From positions 62,001 to 126,000 of the forward strand of contig CP048718.1 of NCBI GenBank assembly GCA_022641835.1: DNA of 64,000 nucleotides. Direction: 5' to 3'. The DNA comes from Petasospora fabianii. Its lineage: Eukaryota > Ascomycota > Saccharomycetes > Phaffomycetales > Wickerhamomycetaceae. Position 1 is the stretch's first letter. Each line of letters opens with the position of its first letter. A model generated the notes under the pieces. That model was not told where the DNA came from. It saw nothing but the letters and a program-made list of their open reading frames with translations, and searched no databases. Shown here one piece after another: positions 20,376 to 32,153 of the stretch. The position numbers and the translations under genes were made by a program.

Positions 20376-20639
20376 CTAGAATTGATTTATCCAAATACAT
20401 GGTTGATGAGCTCATCTTATGGACTTAGTTGAGGCCGAAAGCGACCCTAGCTAGTGACATCACTACAATGAGAGTTCAAGAATATATCGTGCTTTTAGAA
20501 TATAGAGATACCTTCAGTTATTTTTACATTATCATGACAGTGAGTAGGTGGGTAGGTAAGTGAGTTAGTGAGTAAGAAAGTGAGAGAGTACTAGGGTGGA
20601 TGGAAGTGGAGACTAATGATGGTTGTTGCTCATGGGAAA

Positions 20640-22026
20640 CTAATTTTCAATCTGCAAATACTCCTCAAGCTTCTGCAAATAGATACCAGCCTTCTCCTTA
20701 GCATCTGGGGCCTTACTGTTAAGAGTAACAGTGACTTTCAAGTCACTGGCGGCAGCCTGAGATACTGGAGCGGACAACAACTCATCAACAAAGTCCAATG
20801 GGTCTGTCTTTTTAACTGGTTGCGATGTGGCAGATGATGGAATATCGAGCTGTATGGAGAATCTAACAAGACCCTTTGATGGGGCCACAAGTTCTTCAAA
20901 GATTGGGTCGTAGTAATCAGATTTCTTTGCATGGAGCTGATAAGCGTAACGCTCAGCTCTCTGGGAGGCACCTTCAACGTATTCACGGACGGAGAAGGAT
21001 TTGATACCGAGTTCTGGAGCCTGATCTCTCAAAGCGAGAACGGCATCAAGGGAGAAAGCTTTTGTGATTGGTTCTGGAGCAGCGGCCTTCTTTGGCTTCT
21101 GAGCCTTGGCCTTGGCATCATCGGCAGCCTCTGGTGCCTTTTCCTTTGGTTTGATGGCGAGCTTTTCAATGTTGGAAAGATCAAGCTTAGAGTGAGAGTT
21201 AACAAATGATGTGATGGAGTTGACAGAATCTTGAGAGATTTTGCCCAAGTATGCGAGAACATCACCCTTAACGAGACGTCCCTGAGGACCAGTAGCTGGG
21301 ATCTTCTCGATGGCAACATCACGAGAGATGTTATTTTCACTGAGAAGGGATGCAACTGATGGGAAGAATGTTTGCTTTGGATCAGCTTTACCCGATTCGA
21401 CAGATGGGGACTTTGGAGTCTCTTTCTTTGAGGCTTCTGGCTTTGGAGCTTCTTTCTTTGGAGCTTCCGTCTTAGCGGCAGCAGATGGAGCTGAGGAATT
21501 AGAATCCTTTGGCATCTCTAAAGTAGCCAAATCATCACCTGGTTCAGCAATCACAGCGATAGGCGTACCGACAGCAAGATCCTTAGCACCATCTTGATGG
21601 ATAATCTTAGCAAGAATACCATCATCCTGTGCCTCGACATCAATTGTGGATTTGTCAGTCTCAACTTCTAAGAGAACATCACCAGCATTGAAACTGTCAC
21701 CTTCTTTGAATTTCCAAGATGTGACTCCACCTTTCTCCATCGTTGGAGACATTGCTGGCATTTTGAAAAAATCTGCCTTTCTCAAGACAGTAGCGGTCGA
21801 GAAGGCGTCTATATATGAGTTAGTAATGATGTTATTGTGAGAGATTAGCCGCTTTTCTCCTCCTATACACCTCCTCCCCCACCACACACATGCTACTGAT
21901 GAGGTTTTGGAAGGGAAGCCACGAGGGGAAGAGACAGACTCTAAGGTAAAACTCACTTCTCTGCACATGGCAGGCCCTCAAGCGGACGAGGGATCTGGCA
22001 CTGGAACGGAGCATTGGTCGTTTCAA
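20640..22026 (-). CDS. PDX1: Pyruvate dehydrogenase complex protein X (E3BP), spliced
   Basis: Pdx1 binds dihydrolipoamide dehydrogenase (E3) to the E2 core of mitochondrial PDH. I place exon 1 at 22026-21957 and exon 2 at 21808-20640. The intron (21956-21809, 148 nt) has GTGAGT, an exact TACTAAC branch site and TAG; splicing keeps frame (phase 1) and gives 412 residues, against 410 in S. cerevisiae. Exon 1 encodes MKRPMLRSSARSLVRLRACH, a classic mitochondrial presequence that the unspliced frame from 21968 lacks. Next come a lipoyl domain with the lipoyl-lysine motif ETDKSTIDVE, a Pro/Ala/Lys linker, the peripheral-subunit-binding domain (FFPSVASLLSENNISRDVAI...GRLVKGDVL) and a diverged C-terminal domain. 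In S. cerevisiae the neighbour is XKS1, here 29 kb away. Confidence 0.92.
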
Positions 22027-22684
22027 TTGTGCTTCAGCCTAGCTACTTCACAGGTGTAGGTATTTCTGTTCCTTTCTCGAGCGGGAAACACCTGATGATG
22101 TCGCACTTGGGAACCCCCACCGGTTCTACAACGTAGTGCCCGTACCAGCTCGGAGAGTTAGTTAAAAAAATTATGGGTATGTGATTATGTAAGCATACGG
22201 CTGAGCTAAACTTCCGGTCTCCGAAATTGTGGTACCCTCGGAATTCATTTTTTTTTTTTTTTATTTTTAATTTTTTTTTCTTTTTTAAAAGTTCCTTCGC
22301 GAACCCGCGAATTAGAATGCGCGAAAAAAAAAATTCGCGGGAAACTCCACCTCGACTTTTTCCTCATTCAGCTCCACCCACTTTCAACCCACGAAGGAGC
22401 GCGAAGGTAAACAACGACACGCCCGAGGCTCACATTACACTCAAGAACTGAGTCTTTGTGAATTCTTTTGAACTGTTGTTTAATTACACCCCGAAGAGCC
22501 GTTGTCGATAACTCGTCTCTAGCTTGATTCCGTGTCCTTCACCTGTTCGGTGGCAAAAAAACAGCAACAAAAAAGCTACAGCCCACCCTCCCCCCTTCCC
22601 CTTTTAACCACCACCACTACCAGCTTTCCCACTACTATACACGCGTTATAGAAAGGTTATTACTGCTTGATTTCAACTCCCACA
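22027..22684. promoter_or_regulatory. PDX1 / zinc-ribbon gene divergent promoter
   Basis: A long T-rich tract (about 22248-22286) is followed by a cluster of CGCG elements: TTCGCGAA (22296-22303), CGCGAA (22306-22311), CGCGAAA (22320-22326, SCB-like) and TTCGCGGGAAA (22334-22344, E2F-like on the reverse strand). GGTGGCAAA at 22549-22557 is an exact proteasome-associated control element (Rpn4 site), 128 bp before the right-hand gene. No gene lies here. Confidence 0.5.
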
Positions 22685-24319
22685 ATGGTCGGTAACACCA
22701 CGGGTAACAACGTCTGTCGTCGTTGTAAGAAGAAAAGACCAGAAGATGAGCCAATGGAGACGGCGCGTTACAGAACTTGTAAGCCATGTCGTGAGATTGA
22801 GCGTAAGCTCAAGCGAATCAAAAAGGCTCAGATGACTGGTCAATCCATCGATGATATTAACTCCGATCTTCAGCAAAAGAAGGCTCAGGAGATTGAGCAA
22901 AATATCATCAATATGGCGCGTCAAGTGCAGAGTACACTCCCACAGAGTGATATTCAGGGACTCAGCGATGCAGTTCATGGTGTTGATCCTTCTATCCATC
23001 AACATAACAACATCTCTGCTGCTGTTAACGCCGCTGTTAGTGCCGCTGCCGCCGCTGTCAACGCTGTGAACCAGGGTCCTCCACAGATCCACCAGTACGA
23101 TCAGTCTAGAGACAGCATTGGTGACTCTCACCATCAGCCAATGATGCCAGTGCAATCTGCCATTGACGCTCAAAAGGAGATCCCAATTGATGAATCTCTC
23201 TTGAAGCAAGGTGCAGATGAAGAAGATGTCAACTCTCACCAAACTGAGGGTGTCCCGGGGGATACCGCGAGTTTAACTAAATCCCCCATTTTGAAGTCAG
23301 AGGCTAGCCCATCTACTGCTGTCACCTCTACCGGCGAGCAAACTGACTCTAAACCAACCCCACAGCAAATCAACAACAACAACGAAAACATTGAAAGCAA
23401 CAACAACAACAACAACAACAACAACGAAGAAGAAGATGAAAACAAACAAACTGAAGATGTGAACAGAGAAAGAAGTACAAGTGTCTCTGCGAGTCCTATG
23501 AAAACTCCAGGAGGCTCTAAGGGAGTCCACACAGCTGAAGGTGTTCATCACTGTCTCTATTGTGGTGTCGTCCGTACCATCGAGGATAACGGCCGTTATA
23601 ACTTGTGTGGTAATTGTGTTGCCAATCCATTGCAAAAGGCTAACGTGTTTGATGATTTTGATGCTTATTTGGAAAAAATTGAAAAGGGTAAAGATTCAGA
23701 TCTTCGTAATGTTATCTTCATCAAGAAGATTACAGATTTGATCCCGGATTTTCAGATCAATAACGACCAACAGACTGATAACAACCTCGCTGAGGTTGTT
23801 ACAGCTCTCAATGAAGGAATCATCTTCCCAATCATGGAGAGATCTGGGTTTCGTTTTTCAAAATCAAGTTCAAATTTTTCCACTAAACCATATCCAAAAT
23901 CAATCAAGCTGTTGTACAAGTGCAAACAAGATCTTAAGACTATCCAAAAGCAAGGTTCTACAAACGTTGGTCCTACAATTCCAGGTGCCAACAATAGTAA
24001 CTTGAACAATAGAAGACTCAAGACTGAGGATTGTCAATCAAACTTGTACATCAATTATGATGTCATTGGTAAGAACTTGACTGTCAAGTTCAATCACAAC
24101 ACACATACACCATATTTACAAAAACTCTACACCAGTGGTGTTCTTGAAAGAGTGTCCTCCATTGCCAACAAGAATACCGAACCAAAAGATGGGTTTGCCC
24201 TCTGGAGAGAGCTTTGTGAAATGGAACAGAATGAGCAGTTGAAGAATGAAATGTCCACCGTTAAGGAGATGGTATTTTGTAAGGATTTTGGTCCTCTGTT
24301 CAAGAACTTTGCATACTGA
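22685..24319 (+). CDS. Unassigned protein with two CxxC zinc ribbons
   Basis: The first ATG is 22685 (context CCCACAATGGTC), giving 544 residues. An N-terminal Cys4 motif, CRRCKKKRPED then RTCKPCREIERK (C11, C14, C32, C35), runs into a basic helix. The middle is low-complexity, with Ala/Gln, Ser/Thr and a poly-Asn block encoded by AAC repeats (about 23371-23436). A second Cys4 motif (HHCLYCG...LCGNCV) precedes a conserved-looking C-terminal domain of about 220 residues. The layout suggests a nuclear regulatory or DNA-binding protein. No orthologue is recognised. Its promoter is unusually rich in CGCG elements. Confidence 0.7.
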   Translation: MVGNTTGNNVCRRCKKKRPEDEPMETARYRTCKPCREIERKLKRIKKAQMTGQSIDDINSDLQQKKAQEIEQNIINMARQVQSTLPQSDIQGLSDAVHGVDPSIHQHNNISAAVNAAVSAAAAAVNAVNQGPPQIHQYDQSRDSIGDSHHQPMMPVQSAIDAQKEIPIDESLLKQGADEEDVNSHQTEGVPGDTASLTKSPILKSEASPSTAVTSTGEQTDSKPTPQQINNNNENIESNNNNNNNNNEEEDENKQTEDVNRERSTSVSASPMKTPGGSKGVHTAEGVHHCLYCGVVRTIEDNGRYNLCGNCVANPLQKANVFDDFDAYLEKIEKGKDSDLRNVIFIKKITDLIPDFQINNDQQTDNNLAEVVTALNEGIIFPIMERSGFRFSKSSSNFSTKPYPKSIKLLYKCKQDLKTIQKQGSTNVGPTIPGANNSNLNNRRLKTEDCQSNLYINYDVIGKNLTVKFNHNTHTPYLQKLYTSGVLERVSSIANKNTEPKDGFALWRELCEMEQNEQLKNEMSTVKEMVFCKDFGPLFKNFAY

Positions 24320-25127
24320 TATGTTAAGTCATTCAGAAGTTTTTACGTGTTTGAGGAGAGGGAGGAAGATGGTTGTTTGTTGCAAAGAAAATGTTTCGGG
24401 GTTGTTGTTGACCCCCCCCCCGTTTTTTTACCCTTATTTTTGTTTACTGATCTATTACTATTATTCTTGTTTTTGGAGCTTATCAACTTGTGTCTATTTC
24501 TTTCACTCTCCTTTTTGTTTTTACTTTTCAAATTATACTTTGTGTCTTTCGTGTCTTTAATTCTGAAACTTCAGAGAAGATGTGGTTATGGCTGCCTATG
24601 AGTCGAATGATGTACTCATAGAAGTGTGAGATATCTCCTTTCTCTTGGGTTCCATGATCCATTCGTCGGCTGAGATTGTGTTATTGTGTTTTGTTTATAA
24701 CAGATACTCGTTGTTTTTCATTTCTTGTAGCTTAGCTTTACATAGAGGGAGTTTCCTAGATGCAACTATAATGTTTCGACAGGGGGATTTCTTGGCCAAA
24801 TGAGGAAAATTTCCTCTTTGAGACATTTTCTTGGCGCCGAGCAAAAGAAACGGCATCACATCGCTCGGCAAACTTTTTCTGTCAAAACCGACATCTTTCT
24901 CTCTTGAGTCTACCTTATATTGAGCTTTCTAAGCGACTGTCATAGTTACTGTCACCTTCATCTCCTCAATAACCACCCACAGACCCACCAGCCCCGCTTT
25001 GAGCGCAAAAGACACGTTTAATCTCTCTCCACCGGCCGTTTTGTCAATAGATAACAGAGCTCGTGTGACACAGGCACCTCCAAAACAGCCTTTATTCACT
25101 AATAACTGACCTTTTTTGAAACTTGAT
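24320..25127. other. Zinc-ribbon gene 3' flank and HOL1 leader/promoter
   Basis: A C10 run (about 24411-24421) and a G/C-rich block around 24833-24866 are visible. Short upstream frames begin at 24769 (MFRQGDFLAK) and 24799 (35 codons); whether they lie in the transcript is unknown. No gene is present. Confidence 0.45.
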
Positions 25128-25139
25128 ATGCAAAGCTGA
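25128..25139 (+). promoter_or_regulatory. Minimal uORF (Met-Gln-Ser-stop) before HOL1
   Basis: ATG CAA AGC TGA ends one base before the HOL1 start at 25141. S. cerevisiae HOL1 is translationally controlled by a short uORF ending Pro-Ser-stop that stalls termination in response to polyamines and eIF5A. The uORF here ends Ser-stop but lacks the proline, so equivalence is an inference. Confidence 0.5.
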
Positions 25140-25140
25140 C

Positions 25141-26844
25141 ATGGATCAATACACAAACAAATACCATCCTGATTTCATTCCAGGAACTACCAACATTTAC
25201 TCCAGCAACAACTTGGAAAATGGTGTTCTATACAAGAATCGTCTCAAGAAAGATGGTGATGTGATTTTAATTCCACAGCCATCAGATTCCCCAAATGATC
25301 CTCTCAACTGGTCCAAGACTAGAAAGATGGCACACTTTGCCGTTATGGCCTTTGTCACTGCCTTTACAGCTGCTACATCCAACGATGCCGGTTCTACTCA
25401 GGATTCCTTGAATGAGATGTACGGCATATCTTATGACTCTATGAACACTGGTGCCGGTGTCCTTTTCCTTGGAATCGGTTATGGTACACTATTCCTTGCC
25501 CCACTCTCTTATCTCTATGGTAGAAAGCTTCCATATCTCATCTCCATCGGTCTTGGCCTTATTGGAGCCGTCTGGTTTGGTTATTCCAAGGACACAAATG
25601 ATACCATTTGGTCCCAGTTGTTTGTTGGTATCTCCGAATCATGTGCTGAAGCTGCTGTTCAGTTGTCTCTGACTGATATCTTTTTCCAGCACCAGCTTGG
25701 TTCCGTTTTGACCGTTTATATCCTGTCGACAGCCGTCGGTACTTACTTGTCACCACTCATTGGTAACTTTATGTCAAACAGAATTGGCTTCAGATGGGTT
25801 GGTTGGTCTGGTGCCATCATCTCTGGTGCCCTGATGCTAGTACTCCTCTTCCTTACTGAGGAAACTGCCTTCGAGAGAGGTAACTACATCACACCATTGA
25901 CTTCTAAGCAGTCCGTTAACGGCGTTGACAGTGGAACCACTTTGATTGCCAGTACCAAGGCCTCTGACTCTGGTGATGAAAAGTCCATTAATTTCAAGGA
26001 GAAAGACTATTCTGTTAAAGTCACTAAGGCACAGATGACCGAAGAATTGATTGATGGTTCCAGGGAAAAGCCATTCTCTTATTGGCGTAGGGTTCAGCCA
26101 ATCACGAAGGCGTCAAACTTGAAAGGTACTGGCTTCAGACAGTATTGGATGTACGTCTGGGCCAACTTGAGAATGTTCACTTTCCCAGGTGTGATTCTTT
26201 CTGGTCTCTTTTGGGGTATCCAGAATGCCTTTTTGTCTTTCTACTTGACCACAGAGGATACCTTTTTCTATGATGAACCATACAACTACACCAACGTTGG
26301 TGTTGCCCTCATGAACATTCCATGTCTTGTTGGTTCGATCGTTGGCTGTTTCTACGCCGGTACTATCTCTGACTACTTTACACTCTGGATGGCTCGTCGT
26401 AACAATGGTATTGTGGAGGCAGAATTTAGACTTTACTTTGCCTTGTTGACCGCTGTCTTTGGGTCTGCGGGACTCTTGATGTTTGGTATTGGTGCTGAAC
26501 GTATGTTGAACAAGTGGGTCATGTACATTGGCCTTGCCTTCATTGGGTTTGCTTACGGTTCTGGTGGTGACATTGCCCTCTCTTACAGTATGGAGGGATC
26601 TGATCTTGTGTTAGAATCGATGGTGTGTGTCGCTGTCATTAACAACACCATCAGTTGCATTTTCACTTTTACCTGCTCGCTCTGGCTAGAGGCCTCTGGT
26701 ACTGAGAACGTTTACATTGCCTTGGCTGTGATCAACCTTGCTGTGATGGGGTTGGCTATTCCAATGATTATTTGGGGTAAGAAGACTAGAAAGTGGACCA
26801 GAAAGTACTATTTGGAGTTTTTGGAGTTCAGAGATGGTATCTGA
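25141..26844 (+). CDS. HOL1: Hol1 polyamine/cation MFS transporter
   Basis: A 567-residue MFS permease, closely like S. cerevisiae Hol1 (586), the high-affinity polyamine importer of the plasma membrane. Diagnostic stretches include YTNKYHPDFIPGT near the start, NDPLNWS, FTAATSNDAGSTQDSLNE in helix 1, VGISESCAEA, DIFFQHQLGSVLTVYI and LEAEFRLYF-like text in the second half. Twelve helices are split by a cytosolic loop (about 255-325). The start at 25141 matches the Hol1 N-terminus. CTG codons fall at conserved Leu positions (for example 25669-25671), which supports a standard code. A uORF precedes it. Confidence 0.95.
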   Translation: MDQYTNKYHPDFIPGTTNIYSSNNLENGVLYKNRLKKDGDVILIPQPSDSPNDPLNWSKTRKMAHFAVMAFVTAFTAATSNDAGSTQDSLNEMYGISYDSMNTGAGVLFLGIGYGTLFLAPLSYLYGRKLPYLISIGLGLIGAVWFGYSKDTNDTIWSQLFVGISESCAEAAVQLSLTDIFFQHQLGSVLTVYILSTAVGTYLSPLIGNFMSNRIGFRWVGWSGAIISGALMLVLLFLTEETAFERGNYITPLTSKQSVNGVDSGTTLIASTKASDSGDEKSINFKEKDYSVKVTKAQMTEELIDGSREKPFSYWRRVQPITKASNLKGTGFRQYWMYVWANLRMFTFPGVILSGLFWGIQNAFLSFYLTTEDTFFYDEPYNYTNVGVALMNIPCLVGSIVGCFYAGTISDYFTLWMARRNNGIVEAEFRLYFALLTAVFGSAGLLMFGIGAERMLNKWVMYIGLAFIGFAYGSGGDIALSYSMEGSDLVLESMVCVAVINNTISCIFTFTCSLWLEASGTENVYIALAVINLAVMGLAIPMIIWGKKTRKWTRKYYLEFLEFRDGI

Positions 26845-27175
26845 ACTGGCTTTCGGTAACTAATTCTTTTTTATGTATAGAGGTGGTATGTGGGTGATTA
26901 TAATTGTTGTAATGGTGGCATTATGTTTTTTTATTTCGCATCATGGGTTGGTTTTGGTGCATCATGTGTATAGAACTTGCATTCCTTCAATATTGGTGAT
27001 TGTATATTGATCTAATTTATAATGATAATATTAAAGCAGTCCACCTGTAGGCTCGCTAATGGTTCAATGACATATATATATGGTTCTACACTAGCATGAT
27101 CAGAACATCAAGAAACTTTTTTACCAATCTATGCACATGAGTTCTCATATAAATACACACGCTTCGACACGTACT
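26845..27175. other. Convergent 3' region HOL1 / MET3
   Basis: AT-rich sequence with a short (AT)n run near 27070-27080, consistent with the two 3' UTRs. Nothing else was seen. Confidence 0.45.
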
Positions 27176-29437
<2,262 letters not shown>

Positions 29438-30795
29438 ATGCACGCAATGCTCGACAAGAAGATAACAGACTTTATCAAAGATAAGATCAAGAGCATCGAC
29501 GAGGAGCTTTACGCTGCTCAGCATTCTCTCTGGGAGAACCCGGAGACCGCTTGGAAGGTGAGTATTTGAAGCACTAGCTCGACAACAAAGACAATTGTTA
29601 AAAACTAACGACTGTTCACCAGGAGTTCCATGCCCACAAGGTTATGACATCATTTATGGAGAAACAGCCAGGCTGGTCTGTTATCAAGTCAGCTTGTGGC
29701 ATGGAGACCGCATTCATCGCAGAGTTCACCCATAATGCAACGGACTCCACTCCGGTAATCTCTTACAATGCCGAGTACGATGCTCTTCCAGGAATTGGAC
29801 ATGCCTGTGGACACAACTTGATCTCTGTCTGTAGTCTTACAGCTGCTGTCGCCACGGCCACGGCCATGATAGAGTTTGACATTCCGGGAACAGTCAAGCT
29901 CTTTGGTACACCAGCGGAGGAGTATGGTGGTGGTAAGATCAAGTTCATCGATGCCGGTGCTTATGAAGGATGCGATGTGTCTCTCATTGGTCATGGCTCA
30001 TACGGCCAAACCCATGCCAGTGCTCGTACCACCGCTATCAAGAATTTTAATGTCGAATTCTTTGGACGGGAGGCTCACGCTGCTGCTTCGCCATGGGAAG
30101 GTATCAATGCTCTTGACGCCATGAACATCATGTATGCATCTGTTGCTGCCCTTAGACAACAATTGATGCCTTCAGACATTGTCCAGTGTTGTGTTAATCA
30201 AGGTGGAACCGTACCAAATATCATCACGGGCTACACTTCTGCTGCGTTTGCCGTGAGAGCTCCTACTCTTGGAAGAATGAACGAGCTGTATGATAAGATC
30301 TCCAACTGTGTCAAGGCTGGTGCGCTCGCTACGGGATGTAAGTTCAAAATCTCCATCTTGGACACCTATGCTAACCATATCCCAAATCAAGTTTTAGCTG
30401 CTCGTTTTAGAGATAACATGATTCGTGTATTTGGTGAGAAGATGCTTTCCATTGATGAGGATTACAGAACCGGTATAACAGGTGCCTCCACTGATCAGGG
30501 TAATGTCTCTTGGGTTGTTCCATCTCTTCATCCGATGTTCAACGTTGATAACCCATACGGTGCTGGTCCTCACACAAAGGACTTTGCCAAGGCTGCTGGA
30601 ACTAGAGAAGCTCATGACTCTGCTGTCCTCACCGGTATGGGGTTAGCTGTTGTCGGTGTTGAGTTGCTTTTAAACCCGGATCTTTTGGCAGAGGTTAAAG
30701 CTAAGTTTGATGATGATATTAACAAAGCCAAGGGTGAACTCACTGGCTCAATCAATACTATTAAAAGCTTCGCTGACCTTGAGGTGACAGAATAA
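29438..30795 (+). CDS. M20-family amidohydrolase/dipeptidase (PM20D2/ACY1L2-like), spliced
   Basis: Exon 1 is 29438-29557 (40 codons, ending NPETAWK) and exon 2 is 29623-30795, giving 430 residues. The 65-nt intron has GTGAGT, an AACTAAC branch site and CAG, and is phase 0. Metal-site motifs are DALPGIGHACGHNL and GTPAEEYGGGK, with the later EFFGREAHAAASPWEG typical of M20D enzymes. These hydrolyse amide bonds of acylated or dipeptide-like small substrates, and related animal PM20D2 acts on beta-alanyl-lysine-type dipeptides. No targeting signal is seen; probably cytosolic. A paralogue with the same intron position lies at 36950-38300. The substrate is unknown. Confidence 0.88.
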
Positions 30796-30978
30796 GCTGG
30801 TCTTATATAAGTCGCTCCTTTATCTACTAAACACTGAAATTGAAGTACAACCTAGGTTAAGAGGATGATTACATTAAAATAATACATTAACAAATAGGCC
30901 AGTGAAAATGAGGCATCAAACAAGTGAATCAGCAGCTATCATTAAACATAAATGCGAAAAGAGTCTCACCCACACCTT

Positions 30979-31755
30979 TTACTTTCCAACAACTTCAGGA
31001 TCAAGGTCATCAACAGAAACATGGTCATTGTTCAAAAGGTGAGCAGCAACGGCAGCGGCAGCCACGCTTGTGGCTACGTCGTGGTCCTCCTTTGGAAGGG
31101 GCTGATCAGCCTTCTTTGGTCTTCCACGTCCACGCTTCACGTTTTGTACCACGGGATCGATTAATGATTCATCGGTGGTGGAGTTAACAGATGCCTCAAG
31201 TAATTGAGAATCCACAGCAAATGTAGTTGGTGGTGATTTGGAAACCTCAGATTCTGGAGTCGGTGTCGAGTTATTCTTGACCTTATTTGAAGGAGCGGCT
31301 GCGATGGCCTGCGGTGGCCTCTTTTGGACACGAGGTGACACTGTGCTTCCCGTTACCTCAATAGGATACTTTCTTGGACGACCTTGTGGTCTCTTCACTT
31401 TCGGCTCACCGATTGGATGCTTTCTTGGTCTTCCAGGAGGTCTCTTGACGTTCATCTGGAAGACATATTTCGCCGTCAAATCCGTGGGACTGTTAACAAA
31501 ATGTGCACTCTGTTGATCAAAAGTCTGTTCAATTATAAGAGAGCCTCTGTTGGCTTGTGATGACTGTGACGTGCTCGATGTGACTCCCGTGGCTTTGAAA
31601 GCTGGTTTCATACGTGCACGAGTTGGGTTACCCATAGATGAGGCAGAGTTGTTAACGAAACGAAACTCGCGGGCACCAGGACTGGCCCTGGCAGATGAGC
31701 TGGACCCTTCCAGATTACTGTCCGTCTGCGGGCTCTTATTGACCTCTGTGGACAT
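30979..31755 (-). CDS. Three-AT-hook protein, unassigned
   Basis: From the ATG at 31755 (MSTEVNKSPQTDSN) it is 258 residues, mostly Ser/Thr/Pro-rich and disordered. It has three AT-hook cores: PPGRPRKHP, PQGRPRKYP (close together in the middle) and RGRGRPKKAD near the C-terminus. It probably binds the minor groove of AT-rich DNA in the nucleus. Frame upstream of 31755 lacks an ATG. It is divergent from NOC3. No orthologue is recognised; AT-hook proteins diverge fast, so homology search may fail outside close relatives. Confidence 0.75.
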   Translation of the reverse strand: MSTEVNKSPQTDSNLEGSSSSARASPGAREFRFVNNSASSMGNPTRARMKPAFKATGVTSSTSQSSQANRGSLIIEQTFDQQSAHFVNSPTDLTAKYVFQMNVKRPPGRPRKHPIGEPKVKRPQGRPRKYPIEVTGSTVSPRVQKRPPQAIAAAPSNKVKNNSTPTPESEVSKSPPTTFAVDSQLLEASVNSTTDESLIDPVVQNVKRGRGRPKKADQPLPKEDHDVATSVAAAAVAAHLLNNDHVSVDDLDPEVVGK

Positions 31756-32153
31756 GTTGGCTCTTTGTTTTGAGAGTTGTGATGGCTTTGAGTAGTCTGA
31801 CGTAATGTAGAGGATTTGGATCACTTCGAAAATCAGGGGGGGAGGGAAGACGCTTTTGCCCACAAGTTTTTGCCCAGGCAGAAGTTATGCAATGTATGTG
31901 TCAATAAGAGGCAATAAAACGAATAGACACCAAGAAATCTGATGAGTATTGTCCAGAGTTGATGTCTTCAAAGTGGGGGTTAGTTAAAGAGAACGACCGG
32001 AAAAAACAACGCAAAATTTCCCAATGCGGAAATTCAGGGCAGGACCCATAACACCTGGACACCACTCAAGAAAATTTATTGTTAAGGGAACTGCGATGAG
32101 GTGAACATATGTCTCTCAATTACGACCTTTAATTCACAAATCACACTTCAATA
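31756..32153. promoter_or_regulatory. AT-hook gene / NOC3 divergent promoter with PAC and RRPE
   Basis: GCGATGAGGTGA at 32093-32104 is a perfect PAC core, and AAGAAAATTTATT (about 32068-32080) is RRPE-like, about 60 and 80 bp before NOC3. This is the standard promoter layout of yeast ribosome-biogenesis genes. No gene is present. Confidence 0.65.
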
